Positions 12,401 to 26,500 of a stretch of DNA of 64,000 nt are shown here, one piece after another. The stretch spans positions 299,467 to 363,466 of the forward strand of contig QLIY01000026.1 in the NCBI GenBank assembly GCA_003260075.1, in the 5' to 3' direction. The notes beneath the pieces are model-generated. The model made no database searches, was not told the origin of the DNA, and saw nothing but the letters and a program-made list of their open reading frames with translations. Source of the stretch: Phallusia mammillata (taxonomy: Eukaryota; Chordata; Ascidiacea; Phlebobranchia; Ascidiidae). The position numbers and the translations under genes are program-made. How positions within the stretch are numbered: position 1 is the first letter of the stretch; each line of letters begins with the position of its first letter.

Positions 12401-15400
12401 TACGTCCAGGTACAAAGAAAGCTCTGTGCAACACAACATAGACTTACCTCCGTTGAAGCAAGGCGGAGGCTCACAATCGTCAATGTTGACATCGCATTCA
12501 TCGCCCATAAAACCTCTAGGACATTGACACGTATAAGAACCAAAGGTGTCTAAAATAGAAAAATCGCAATTAGAAGTAACAGTTCACTATTAGCGTTACC
12601 GTTTTGGTATGTGCTTTCGAATATGCGTAAAATGCCTCAAGAGTCCAAACCACAAACTGCGTTTGGAGGCATGTGATGTCGACGTTTTGGTGCTTTATTG
12701 CCAAACAACTTGAAGAGCTCAAACCAAACCCCAGACGGGAATCTTAAGCGCATGCCAAAAACAAACGCTGAAATGCTAGTTAAAAACTTATATAACTGCC
12801 TTTTGAAGAAACTGCAGTCACATGTGCGATATATTTGTCATCTAAGGTGGTAAAGTGGAGCAAACGCTTAACTACACACTGTGCCTGGTTGTTTAGTGAT
12901 AACTGCTGATCTATATCGGTTTAAACTTTAAACATCATAACTTTAACTTAAAACGTTACCGACAATAACAAGTTGTTGAAAGAAAGGAACTAAAGATACC
13001 ATTCAGGCGAAATATAGTGTTTTGTTTTTAGCAATCCGAGCACATTTTTTGCCTATATTCATTAATTGATTCTATTACATGGTAACGATTTTTCGTCTGC
13101 TGTCTGATACAGTTCAGTTTAAACACCCCCAGTTGTTTAAAGAGTTTCCACCGAAATACTTACTACTGCATATATGTCCAGTGCTACAGGGTTGCACATG
13201 TACTTCACATTCGTTCAAATCCTCCTGACACAAAGTTCCAGTCCATCCGCGATGACACAAACATTCGAACATATTCACTTTATCGACACATGTTGCCCCG
13301 TTGCCGCACGGGTCTGATTCACATTCGTTTACACTCTGAGAGCAATTCTCGCCCGTGTAACCGCTGTTGCAAATGCACCTGAACGAAAAACGTCCATTAA
13401 TTGCGAATTTCACACAACATGTGTTGCAATTATTATAAACTTCATGATTTAGAAAACAGCGTACGTGCGCTTCCATCAACTAAACCTTTGCAGATAGAAT
13501 CAATCAATCGGGATTAGGTATAAAGGGTCGATTTATAAAGCTGGTGCAAATTGGACTTTCTGTCGCATAATCCAAAAATAAAAACTTTTACAGCAAATAC
13601 GATGGTCTTTTCAACCTTTGCTTTGGCAAAATGGTTCGAATAGCCCTGATATGGTCGCGTCCTAGCTTCCAAAGCTTTAACAGATAGACGAAGATTATAT
13701 GATCGCTGCTGAATTAGGTTAACCTAATTGTCTTATTGCCAGAACGTAAATCGTGGTGATACACCTACACTTTCCGATTTTTTTCCATGTTCTTACCATC
13801 GCTAGCAGCTTTTATGACCAAATTTAAACTACAATCTTCAAATAGACAACCTTTTATGCGACGCGTGCCAATTTACTTGTTATTTCCTTGTGGTAATGGC
13901 CTCGCGTGCCAACGTTTTTCTAAATAATAGTGGTTCGTGCCAGCAGATAACAATAATAAAAAGAAAGCAGAGTGTTTTGTACATGTAAGGCTGAATTTTA
14001 CAACAATGACCTGATAAAAACTATGAACAAGTAGTGTAACAGGTTAAAATGTTACTCCAATATAAACTGACAAATCGGTTGGCGTGCCATGAAAAACCAC
14101 CTCGCGTCCTTGGCACGCTTGCCGGGGGTTGCCGACCCCTGAAATAGAGTATACTTTAAACTAGAATCTCCCAGCTCGTTGCTCTTAAGACCACAATAAA
14201 CTTATACTTAATTGGTCTAAATTTCCATCTTGAATTCATAATGGTGAATGACTTTATGTTTTAATAAATTTGAATCAATATTTAAATACTTTAGAATATT
14301 AGTTTGTTGTTTGATATTTTTACCTGTATCCGCCATCCTCTGTATCCTCACATGTGCTGTTACCTGGGCAGGGGTTAGAAAAACAGCTCGATTCGTTTAT
14401 CTCGCAAAAATTTCCTGAGAATCCAGCCTGACAAGTGCACGAGTAAATCCCATCTTCGGACAGCGAACACCCGCCCCCGTTCTGGCAAGGATTCATACTA
14501 CTGCAGTTGCCCTCGTGTTGACAGTTTTTTCCAAAGTAGTTGTTTGTGCAGTTACAGAGGTAGCTAAAATAGACAAAATGGAACACGTGCTGGAAGTTTT
14601 GAAATGTAAACTTGTCAGCATTTTCGCTAAAAATTGGCAATACTTTCTAAAACCAAAAAATTGACATAAATTACATTGAAAATCGTACACTTGTGTTTTA
14701 ATAGTTTTGTGTAAAAATCGTTCTATTTCATTTCCTCACGCCTATTTGTGTATTTTTGGTTTATTTGAAAAAAAATCCTACAAAACATGTCAAGTCCACG
14801 CCCAATAAGATAAAAAAACAACAACTACGAAATCGTACCTGTTACCGTTACTGGTGCACGACCCGCCGTTGTGGCATGGAGACGGGTTACATAAATAGTC
14901 CGAGATCGGTTGGCAGCTGTGACCGTCGTAAGTATACCCAGGATCACAGTTGCAGCCAAGAACGTCCTCGGACACAACAACGCACTTCCCAGCCCCGCCA
15001 CAGAAGTTCAGTGAACAAGTGTCTACCTCTTCCAGGCAATTTCTACCTCTGAACTTGTTGGAGCACCTAAACAGGAATACTTTGTATTAAAAAATTAAGA
15101 GAGAATTACCAAGGTTTTGGGTGGTATATCAGATAGTAACGAAAAAAGGGTTTCTTTGGTTACTAAATATTGAATCTTTAAACCTTTTTTCTTTTTCTTT
15201 AACAGCTAAGTAAATTCACCCAAATAATATAAGCTTCCAACTCACAGCAGGTACACTACGCTAATCCACCATAAAGGCTGTTAAGGGTTATTGAACAGTA
15301 CGTATTCTCAACACTATAAGCACCTGCACAGATATCCAAGTCCAGTAGTCAAGCAAAGGCCATTGCTGGCACAAGGTTCACAAGAACAATCCGTACAGTT

Positions 15401-18400
15401 CTCACTGCAATCATGACCTCGAAATCCGGCTGCGCATTTGCAGGAGTAGTTAGCGACTCCAACCTCACACACTCCACCGTTCTGACAGGGTTGCGACGTA
15501 CAGTGGTCGATTTCTGTTTCACACTGAAGATACATAGACAGATATTAGGTTGATAAAATAGGTAAATACAATGAGACGCTTTAACTTCGTCTTTGATTTC
15601 GCAAATAAATGTTACATAGGTTCCTAAGACGCCTTTGCACACTTATGCAACGAATTCAAATTTTCACTACATAACTGTGCTGTTTTTGCAATTATGGCCA
15701 TAGAAAAACGCACTCAGGGTCTAAAAAGCGTTGAAAAGTAATATAAACTTGGTCGTTTTGAGCTCATCATAGCATTTTGATCTGTTATGACAGAAAAACT
15801 GACACAGCGCTTCGAATAAAAATAGTCTGTGGTAGTGCTTTGTTTAATTTTAAAGCTAATGGGTCGGATGCTCATACAGTTGTGAAGCAACTGATAGAAA
15901 ATAACGCTTCTGCACCTTTTCCAAAATGTGTATCAAGTAACAGATACCAATTCTATTGTGATTATGCAGGTTTCTTGATCACTTTTAAATAAATTGTCTT
16001 ACCCAGCTTCCAGTGAAGTTGGAAGAGCATATACAGTCATACCCTCCGAGAAAATTTTCGCACTGTCCACCGTTTTCACACGGATCCGCCTCGCATTCAT
16101 TTGTATCGTTTTCACAACGCTTCCCTTCAAAACCATCAATGCAACGGCATTCAAATGAGCCTCGATCATCATCAACACATATTTTTGTGAATTCACTGCA
16201 AGGGTTGGTGGAACAATTAACTGCTAAATTCTGACAGCGATCACCCTCAAAACCATACGGACACTGGCAGCTGAAAATAGAGAATAAGGGTGTTCATTGT
16301 TTAAAGAAAGTTTATTCGTGTGTGTTTTCCCATAAGAAATGCGATAAATAATGAAATTCACTGCTTGTTTTACATGGGCGTTGACGCTGATTTTAATCGC
16401 CTGAGTGTTTAACCGCACAGAGTAACGCTATAACATTTCGAAACCAGTAGTCGGGCCGCAAACATTTTAAAGAGCACTTATATACTTCGTGGTTTGCCAT
16501 AAATGTTTTCTAAAAAATCTCATTGCAAAATGACGTTGGTTTCAAACCTCTGAACAACAACTTTTATAGATGCTCGTAGACGTGTTTAGAAGACACGATT
16601 TCGAATGTTTATCATTGTGCACACGACCACACATGGTGAAATCACCGCCCAACGTTAGGTAACCGCCTCGATACACATCGCAGTTTTATACAAAGTGCAA
16701 AAACCAGTCCTGGAATCTTTGTTTATTGGTCTCAGACAGCCAAGATTCTATTTAATCAAGTTTGACCAGTAATTCTCAAATTTTTATTAATATTCTCTTC
16801 CTAAAACGCAACAACAACCCCAAGATTTGCAGAAATGCGCAATGCCTGATGGCTTGTCCACTTAAGACATTTGCAATATTTTTGTTGTGTAATTAACTAA
16901 TTATATACGTGCTTCAAACATTGCCTTAACGGCGGATTTCTCCATGCCATAACGGCGAAACATGCACAAGGACTAACTGCACTATACTTCTTTAAAAAAA
17001 TCTCAAAAAGTTGCTTCCAAACGGCGTTTAAAAACCACTGTGCGTAATTTTCAAAGCCACTTAATGCGAAAAGCTTTTCGAATTTAGGCTGTTAACTTAC
17101 ACTGTTAACACAAAAAAACTCAGCAGTTTTAAACGCCGTTTGGAAGCAACTTTTTGCGATTTTTTTTAAAGAAGTATAGTGCAGTTAGTACTTATGCATG
17201 TTTCGCCGTTAACACAAAAACTCTGCCGCATCGGGTGACATACACATACATATTTATTTCCAAAAATAAACAACGGTCCTCAAGTTTTTTCTATAGTTTA
17301 CCTACCTGAAAGACCCAGGTTCAGGTTCTATGCAAAGTCCATTATTTAAACATGGCATCGACGAACACTCTGGGACGTCATGTTCACATATAGTGCCAGC
17401 GAATCCTTTCTTACATTGACAGAAAAAGCCGCCAGGCGTCGATAACTCGTAACAAATTCCTGAAAGATAAAGTAAGATTTTCGATATTTTATAAAATCAA
17501 TTAAAATCAGGGGTCTAGTTCAGCCAGAGCGTGTTAATGGGGCCCAGATTTAAGGGAGAGAATAAGAGGTAAAAGCCTAATTGTGGGTGACTGATATCAA
17601 AAGTAGTTTTTTAAAAGCATTGCTTAGCCACCTGAATTTTTCCACTACACCACTGAATAAATGAAATCGTTTTCACCAACAATTGTATTAAAAGCTCAAG
17701 CTTTGTATGTGTTTTTACAGCGCGCGGCAGTACGTTTTGGCTAATTTACAAAAAAATCGACAAAATGTGTTGCATAAAACGAGACCTTATGTACGTTTTT
17801 TTAATAAAGTTAACCGCAAAAAGAACAGTAATAAAGTTAACCGCAAAAAGCATCTGAAGTGTCACGCACACAACGATACTATTTTGGGATAAAATGCATC
17901 CAAATATACACGCACTTCTAGATGGCATATTAACTAATAAACAAGTACACCTAAAAATACACGCCCTTCCAAATATAGAATGCTCTATTCCAGCAAGAAA
18001 CTTACATCAATGCCATATGAATCAGTTCTCACCTGAGTTTAGACACGGTCGATCTTCGCATTCGTCGTAATCCACTTGGCAGTCGTCGCCTACGTATCCA
18101 CTGTGGCAGTCACACGAGTACCCAGTGGCCGAATTCCGGCATAGTCCGCGGCCTGAGCAGTTACGCTTTGCACACCAGTCCACTGCGGCTTCGCAATTAG
18201 GCCCGGAAAATCCCACCGAGCAGTTGCACGTGTAACCTTGCGACGACACAAAAGGGCGAAACAGGTTTAATCAGCGATCAACCCATGCACTCAATGTATG
18301 AAATATGTAATTGAAGGTGACAGGACACTTGGAAAAGTAGAATTTCAATCAAGATGCTTTGTAAGGTATGGGAGTGTATTTCCCAGAACGCTTACCGTTT

Positions 18401-20511
18401 ATTTGGTCTACGCACGAACCGTTGTTGCGACAAGGTCCAGACGAGCACTCATCAATGTCCTTTTGACATCTGCTGCCATTGAAACCTGAATTAAGTGAAG
18501 ATAATTAGAGGCAAGATCAAAAAACGTATGTCTCAAAGAGGTGTTCTAGAATGCTGTTTACATAATGCCTTCTTGAATTAGCAGTTGGACAGCCTCCGTT
18601 CTTGACAAAAACTACCACAGAAAACGTGTTTCTAGAATTGTGACCACCCTTATCTTTGTTTGCACACTGAATCTGCGATGTGACGCATCGCTTGCTTTCC
18701 ATTAATCATCCAAATGCCCCCCCCCCTTGGACAGCCTCCGTTCTTGACAAAAACTACCACAGAAAACGTGTTTCGAGAATTGTGACCACCCTTATCTTTG
18801 TTTGCACACTGAATCTGCGATTTTGGAATGTGACGCATCGCTTGCTTTCCATTAATCATCCAAATATTTTCACAATAAACTAGACATGGATCCAGAATTT
18901 ATTTTAGTTAAATTAATTTAGAACATAGTTTAAGGTTTTGTGGCAAAACCTCTCCTAAGTAATACATATTGTTACTTTGAAGCTCTGTTTCTGCTTGTCA
19001 TGGTCGTTTTCTGATGGAAACGATTATTTTTAATTCTGTTCAGATTTTTTTTGTGTGAATTTAAAAGGTTTTGAAGTCTTTGGGTTTTTAAGCTTTTTTC
19101 AAGTTACCGTAGAATTCAATGTAATCATGCATTATGATTGATTGGACCAACCTTTATAAATCAGCTAACCTGAACAATTTGATTCTACAACTTATTACGT
19201 AGGCCCAGCGCAGGTTAACCAGGTTATCCTCAGGTTATAATTGTAACCCCATTACCACACGTTGCATCTTAACGTTAACTTTTTCCACATTGATTTTCAA
19301 GTTTGTGTAAAACCTACCATCTGGGCATATGCACTTGAATGCGTTATCCAGGTCTACGCATTGTCCGTTATTTTCGCATTGATTTGGCGAGCAGTCGTCG
19401 ATGTTGATCTCACAGCGTCGGCCAGTAAATCCCGCTGCACAGATGCATGTAAAGTTGTCGACGCCATTTTGACATTCTCCATCGTGGTAACACTTCGTCC
19501 CGTTGCAATGCTGCGTCCCTGGTCGCGGAAAGAAGTTGAAATGTCACAATTGTGTTAAAAACCTGTTTGCATTTTTCAGGAAAGGGATTAAGAATGCAAT
19601 TGGTGTGATTTAATTAGATACGCGAGTTAAGAATGTTGTTGATCTTTAAAAGTGCGAATTATCGGTCCCCAGGGCAGAACAATCTTACCATCAATGAAAC
19701 TTGCCTTACGCAGTTCAGCCACAAATGCAGTTGTTACGAGACACCAGTTTCTATTATCTACGTGGTTTCTAATGTTAGATGTGGAGACCATTAAATCTAA
19801 CGCGATTTGCGGTTCTTGCAACGTCAGCCAAGATGCGTGGATAAAAGGTTGCCATTCAAAGTATGCCCCCCCCCCCACAAATGCAGTTGTTACGAGACAC
19901 CAGTTTCTATTATCTACGTGGTTTTTAATGTTAGATGTGGAGACCATTAAATCTAACGCGATTTGCGGTTCTTATAACGTCAGCCAAGATGCGTGGATAA
20001 AAGGTTGCTATTCAAAGTATGTCAAAAGAGGATTGGGATCCCGTTATAGGTAAGTGTATTTACTTTGACACGTAACAGGTAAGCTGTTCCATCCGGCATT
20101 CAAATCGGCGTCTTTCAAGCAGGTATGTGAGCATTTATAAACATCTCCTTGGGATGTTACCTGTCGACGAACGTAATTATAATTAGGACATGTAGAAATG
20201 TAATATTACTAAAAAACATAATTCTGTTTTTAAACCACCATATTAAATTAGCCTTTTCTAATTTTAATCCCGTTTTATTGACTTATATAGGGACTGAAGA
20301 TGCTTTTTTTCGCGAAATATTTTTGTTGTTTATATGATTGTCAACTGATTTTAACGTGGAAATAAACATTTCCCAACTTGTGATAGTATTTTCATGAAAC
20401 TAATTATTACTCTTTTCAGCACACACCCCCCCCCCTAACGTGGAAATAAACATTTCCCAACTTGTGATAGTATTTTCATGAAAATAATTATTACTCTTTT
20501 CAGCACACATA

Positions 20512-20579
<68 letters not shown>

Positions 20580-23500
20580 ACCGCTGGAGAAATTTGTTTC
20601 GGTCCCCCAAAACACCTTAAAAAAAACACTGCACATATCATACTACGCATTAACACTAAGTTGTCTTAGTGAGTTAGAAACAAATAGGTAAACCGAAAAA
20701 ACAATACATAAATATAAAACAGCTTGGTTTGTTATACTATATCAATAAACTAAAATTTTGTCAAATACCGTTTGACAAAAAATCTAAGTTTTCTGTAGAA
20801 CGAAGAACTTACTTTACAAGTGGTGTTACTTTGCTTTCCAGATATGTAATAACCAGGGTCACAGGAAATGTTACATGTTGAACCGATTCTGTTTTCCTTG
20901 CTACATCGAACACGAATCCCCTTCGTTGCAGATGGAATCAAGTCACATCGATTTTCTAAAAACAAAACGTAATAGACGAAAATAAATTTGGCCCAACCAA
21001 ACTTAGAATTAATTATTGAACACAACACTTTGCCATTAAAAACCGTTTTTTAATAATGTGCCAAAAATATATGCTGTTGTTTGTTAAAAAATATCATTAA
21101 GAAGTTGTTTCGCAAGTTAATGCTTGTCTCGTTTCAGTTGGAATTTAATTAGCCAATACAAACATTACACAACTGCACTCAGTGAACAATAATAAACCGA
21201 AAAAACTTTACGCTGCGTTAAACCACGTAAATTTTAATTTGCGATCGCTTTTCTCGCCGACGAAACAAAATTAGACACCTTCAAAATAGAAGGTTAGGAA
21301 GCATAACAGTAACTCAGATCATGCTATTTTAGTTTGCGAATCGTGTATGATTTGCCTGGTAGCCGAAAGTGCTGGAGGGATTTCCGAAAATCTTTTTAAT
21401 CGAAACCTCGATAGTTTGTTTATCATTTCACCGATTCTAATTTATTTTTTCTCGTCCTAACTGCAAAAATGACAAAAACAACTTCACCTACCCACACATC
21501 TCCATGGAGAAACCGACCACTTTCCGTTGTAATAACATTTCGTCAAATCGCTATCGGGCATATGGTAACCTTGACAACAGGTTGCTTTGCAAATTGACCC
21601 TGCTCCGTTGCCGTTTGGACAATTGTAGGTAAGACATCCTGTAGGGTCCGCCAAAGCCGAGTATGGACATGTAGTGCTGGTTACTGCACTTTGAGCTTTG
21701 CACAACTTCAACGAAATGTCTCTGTGTAGGAAAAAGCAAAAACACCGTAACATACAATAATGACGCCTTTGCCTTGATCAAAATAAGTGTTTTGCATGGT
21801 AGGGCGTGCGTCCGGCAGGAGGGGCATTTTTTATTTTCAAAAGGTCAATTTAGGCCTTACTCGAAACTTCAAGCTGTTTTTGCCTATTTTCTTTTATCGC
21901 GTTAATTGATTTCATGCCGTTTGGTAGCTTGTTTATTGATCGCCTTTGTTGAAGTTTTAGGCTTCTTAAGAAGCTATACTTAACAGCAGGCGGGGAGCAC
22001 GAAATTTTAAGGCAAATAGATGGAACGTGGACAAAAACGGATAAGCGAATGCCACTTGAGTAACTAAGGGAGGGATTTGTATTTTCCGGGAGGAAATTTG
22101 TGGGAAAAACTGGGAAGGAATATATATGGACAAAAAATTGATTTTTTGACAAAAATGCACCACCAGAAATGTCTACAAAACACAAGGAAATGCTGCTGTC
22201 ATTGCAGTGACTGGTGCCTTTTGTGGTTTTGTTTGGAAGGGAGGAATACAAAAAACCTTTGGCAACCACTTATCTAGCTGATCTCTTCAGCGCACAAGAA
22301 TACCGGTCTTTTAAAGTGCGCTGGTACGTCAAACCAACGATGTTACATTCAGATAAAAGGTTCAATTAAACACTGAGTATGTTTAGTGCGAACTGTGAAA
22401 TTAGCCTGGCCATATCAGATCATCATCATCATCTATTCCAAGAATAGTTCACTAAATTTCTACTCAAAACACATTTTGCAGCAGCTGCCACTATTCAAAA
22501 CACGATAAACCTAAATTTTCAGACAAACGCAATGGTCATAGCGAATACCAAATCGCAATAAAGTCTCAACCATACAATTGTGTGCTAGATGAGTTTCAAA
22601 TCGCTGGAGACAGTTGACAAATTTCACCTGATTATCTTGAGCAGATCTACGAAGTTGTCCATTACTTTGTGTGAGTACAGTTCGTCGGGGTCTGATGCGA
22701 TCTCGTCGATTTCGGTCTGAATTGCGTTGTTGACGCCGATGGCCAAAACCTGTGAGATTTTGTGTAGTCGTTCGGCGGGAGCTGTAATGCAACAAATATT
22801 GGATACACATGAATTCACAGTACGAATTGTCAAACATTTTGGGAGCACCAAATCCAACAATTGTGTCTCAACTGTAGTTGTGTCGCAAAAGTATAGAATC
22901 ATGCGCGCTAAACTTACTGCTAAAAAAACGTTTACTTCCACCAAAATTAAAAAAAAAAACGCCATTAACGATTTATGATTGTTCTTTCAGAAAAGAGTAA
23001 GCACAATTTTATTTACCCCCTTTTCAAAAAGCTAAACCAACTATGACGTCACAGAACTAAAAAAATGATGATCTTATTACCCCAAGTAATAAAATATCAA
23101 ATTACCCAATTGGGGGTAATTGCTTATCAGGTTAAGAACCACTGATTTAGAAGCAGCATGCCACCAAAATATAGTTTACATTTTGCACGTTCGAACTATG
23201 GATGGAGTTTATGGGATGTTACTACGGTTGGGACATTCGGGGAGGTTTAGACAAAACGTCGGAAACATCTAAACGTGGTCTCGCTCAAATTGTGATAGCT
23301 ACAAACAACATCAACCGTTTGTGTAAAGTTGTTTGCAAAACAGAAGATCAATTAATCCAAAACCTTGAACTTTCAAATGTAACAGACGATGTGTTTGTAA
23401 TGTATAATCTCTTCTTGTAGAATTATAATGTCAGGTTAAATGTAATTGCATTTGGTAGTCGCAATTTCGATGTCTCAACTGTCAACACGACTCACAAAAC

Positions 23501-26500
23501 CATTAGCAGCGTTCGGGAGCAACCGCCTGACAAACCTGAAACATTACCTAAGATGCGATCTAAGATATGATTCTGCATTCTGCTCTACTATACATACAGG
23601 TCAGCCAGGTACGATAAGTAAGGTCACACGCAGCAGTTTTCCTTGATAGTGTTTACTGTGGTTTACCCTTTGGCGGTCGCCCACAGGTTCAAGCACAAAG
23701 TGAGTAATCAAAGTTTTTGCATAAATTTGGCTAGGCATAAAAATGTTTTAATTTTTGTTTTATAAAAGTAAGGTTTTGTGTAGTCACGCAATCATGCATG
23801 ATATTTTCACGCAATATTGTTTTTATCACCGATTCATTCTATGAATCAACAGCGTAGGCGATCCTGACATTACGTATGTTTCATTCAATTCTCCAAACAT
23901 CACTGCACTTAATCAGCAAACAAAAAATTCAACCACGACCGCCATCCAACCCACATGCGTGATTACTTCACCGATATCGAGTCACAAATAAAGTTACTCA
24001 CTGCGGATAGATCTGACCACTTTTCCGTCGGTCAAAACAACAGTCATGTGTGGTTTGTCTTCCCGTCTTCCTGAATCCGGTCCGAACTTGTGGTCGAGCG
24101 CATAATAGAGCGCGGTGTCCGTATTGGTGCCCATTCCCGAGTAATCGATACCCGTTATCGCCTGTGATACGAGGCACGGTTTGGTGTCAAGTTTAAGAAA
24201 TGACTCGCACTGCTTTTGTCGTTCGCAAGCAGGCAATACGGCATTAAGAACATTATGATACGATAATGAGCATCGGACAAAGGGCTTCCTGCCACAGTTG
24301 TACGTCAACTGGACACGTAATTTTCTTTATCATCGTGCTGTGTTTCTTGTCTACAAACGTGTCGGGTGGCAAAAAAGTTCGAAAACATTTATCATTACAA
24401 CAAACAACAGTTCAAGACCATGGGTGGTAGTTGGTGAATGGCATATTAACAAATATTTCCACAGATGTTTACTGGATGTGGGTGAAGAAACACACTAGCG
24501 TGACATTTAATGCACTGAACGAGGTTTCAATGGAGCCACAATAGGAAACCATACCGTTTCGTGGTTTAGATTTAAGGTAACGCTAGAGAACATGGTTTGC
24601 AATATACAGGCGCTCAAAAAAAATCTCTGTATTTAAACCGGACGTTCTTAACATTTTTTTGGTGTCGGAGCCAAATCCGAGATCTAAAGTATAGATAAGA
24701 ACTCGCATAACCCAAGATTTTTTAGAAGACTTGAAAAGCATGCTGTAATTTCGAAACTAATTTAAAACTTAAATAACAGTCAAATTACAACGGTAATTTT
24801 TGGTGGAAAACAATTTACAAACGAAACTTTTAAATCATTGAATGACGCGAAGTACTGCATGATTTAAAGCGTGGCATAATCATCACCTTCATAACAGTAA
24901 ATTGTGAAATAAAGAACAGGTTTAGATGTTGGCTACATAACCTTTATTTTCTGAGCTAACAGCGTCAGCCGACGTTACCCACCTGCATTAGGGAGTTCTT
25001 GTCCTGATAACGGTCGTAGTTCCATAAGTTCACCACCTCTCTGTGGTAGCGTATCGCAGATACCTGCCACAAAACAAGGTTGTACACGCACGGCGGTCCG
25101 TGAAAAATCGTTTCTGCATGCAAATTATAGGATCAGTGCAGAGTGCATCGTCAGCTATTCGCGATTTAAGAAAACCAACGCACACCACAAAGACACACTT
25201 TGTAATACACCGTACTTGGCAGGGGCAATTGACGCGGAAGCAATACCGCCGATCAGGCAACACGGATTTGTATTTTTTTTCACAAAACGTGCGTCGATGT
25301 CTCTGCTGAGCCGTTACGCAAAACACGCGCTTTCAACCACAGACCCACCTGAACTTGGTTCCTGCCTATCTCAAAAGTGTCCACTAATCTCATTACGAAG
25401 TCCTTCATCACGTTAAAGCTTGCTTGTCCGATGCTTGATGACGAGTCCAATATGAATAGAAGGTCGAACTTCGCCGAACACACTATAACACATATGATGA
25501 GTATATAAACAATGCATACTGTGCAGATTTATTTTTTATTTATGAACACTATGCACAGTTGTATAACCGAAGCAGTTTAACCAAAAACATAACTGCCGGT
25601 CGTTTGCACTAACATGCATTCTGTTTACCTGTCCAAAGCTCTCTAGCAGTTATGTTTTTAATCAAATTATTTTGTCTTATTTTACAACAAGGTGAAATCG
25701 ACCACACAAGATCCGTTCAGCCCAAACCTTTCGTAACCATATTTTTATGTTGTTTAGTATTTCCTATTGGCGTACAACAAGCCAATGAGCACCGTAAATT
25801 GTTGTTTAAAGTGACATCGGTGGTGAGTGTATCAACGCAATTACAACACACAACCGCAATATGCATTTAAATGGATGATACTGGATTGTGAAGATCATCG
25901 CAGTTCAAGCTTCAGCTACGATACGCGGTTTTGCCCTTCAACTTTACCTCCACATGTGGTTGACGAACCGTTCCATCGCGGTCCAATCGCAGGGTCCCTG
26001 ATCAGACAAGTTCTCTTTTGACTTCCCTGTGTCGTGAACTTGTTGCTGCAGGAGGTTTGACAAGTCGAACCAACCTCGTTTGCGTCGGTACACGTCAGCT
26101 GACCATGGATTGGCGTCAGCAAAGGCGAACAAGCTAAAGCGAAAAGAGACATTGTTTAAGAGAAGTGTTCGATTTCGAAATTGAATAGGGTCTACGGTTG
26201 TACCATGGATCAAGAATTTTCAAATTGTCACCAGCGAAAGGTACGAAAATTTGACATTATTCCAAGGTACTTGCAACCTTTGGAAAACTGCAGAATAAAA
26301 AGCGTCTGTTGTCGGGCAATAAGTTACAGGTCTGTAATGCGTAAAAGCAACAGGACAGGTAACGTTTCGCCAATACAATTTTGATGCTTTACATGGAAAA
26401 CATGGATATCAGTACAATTTCGATGTGCATATTAGGCCTTGAACTTGCTAATATCCGGTGTGTTATGCCCATAATGGCCTGAACCGGCAGCGAAATCGTG

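Noticed and set aside
19627-19947. Minus-strand open frame with [13 protein letters not shown] as a possible exon of the VWA/EGF gene
   Set aside because: Its phase does not match the flanking exons, while splicing 20064 directly to 19518 is in phase and completes an EGF module. The frame spans a C-run duplication.
20400-20669. Open frames with poly-glycine or poly-proline around 20513-20577
   Set aside because: They are translations of the C homopolymer in an intron, with no supporting exon context.
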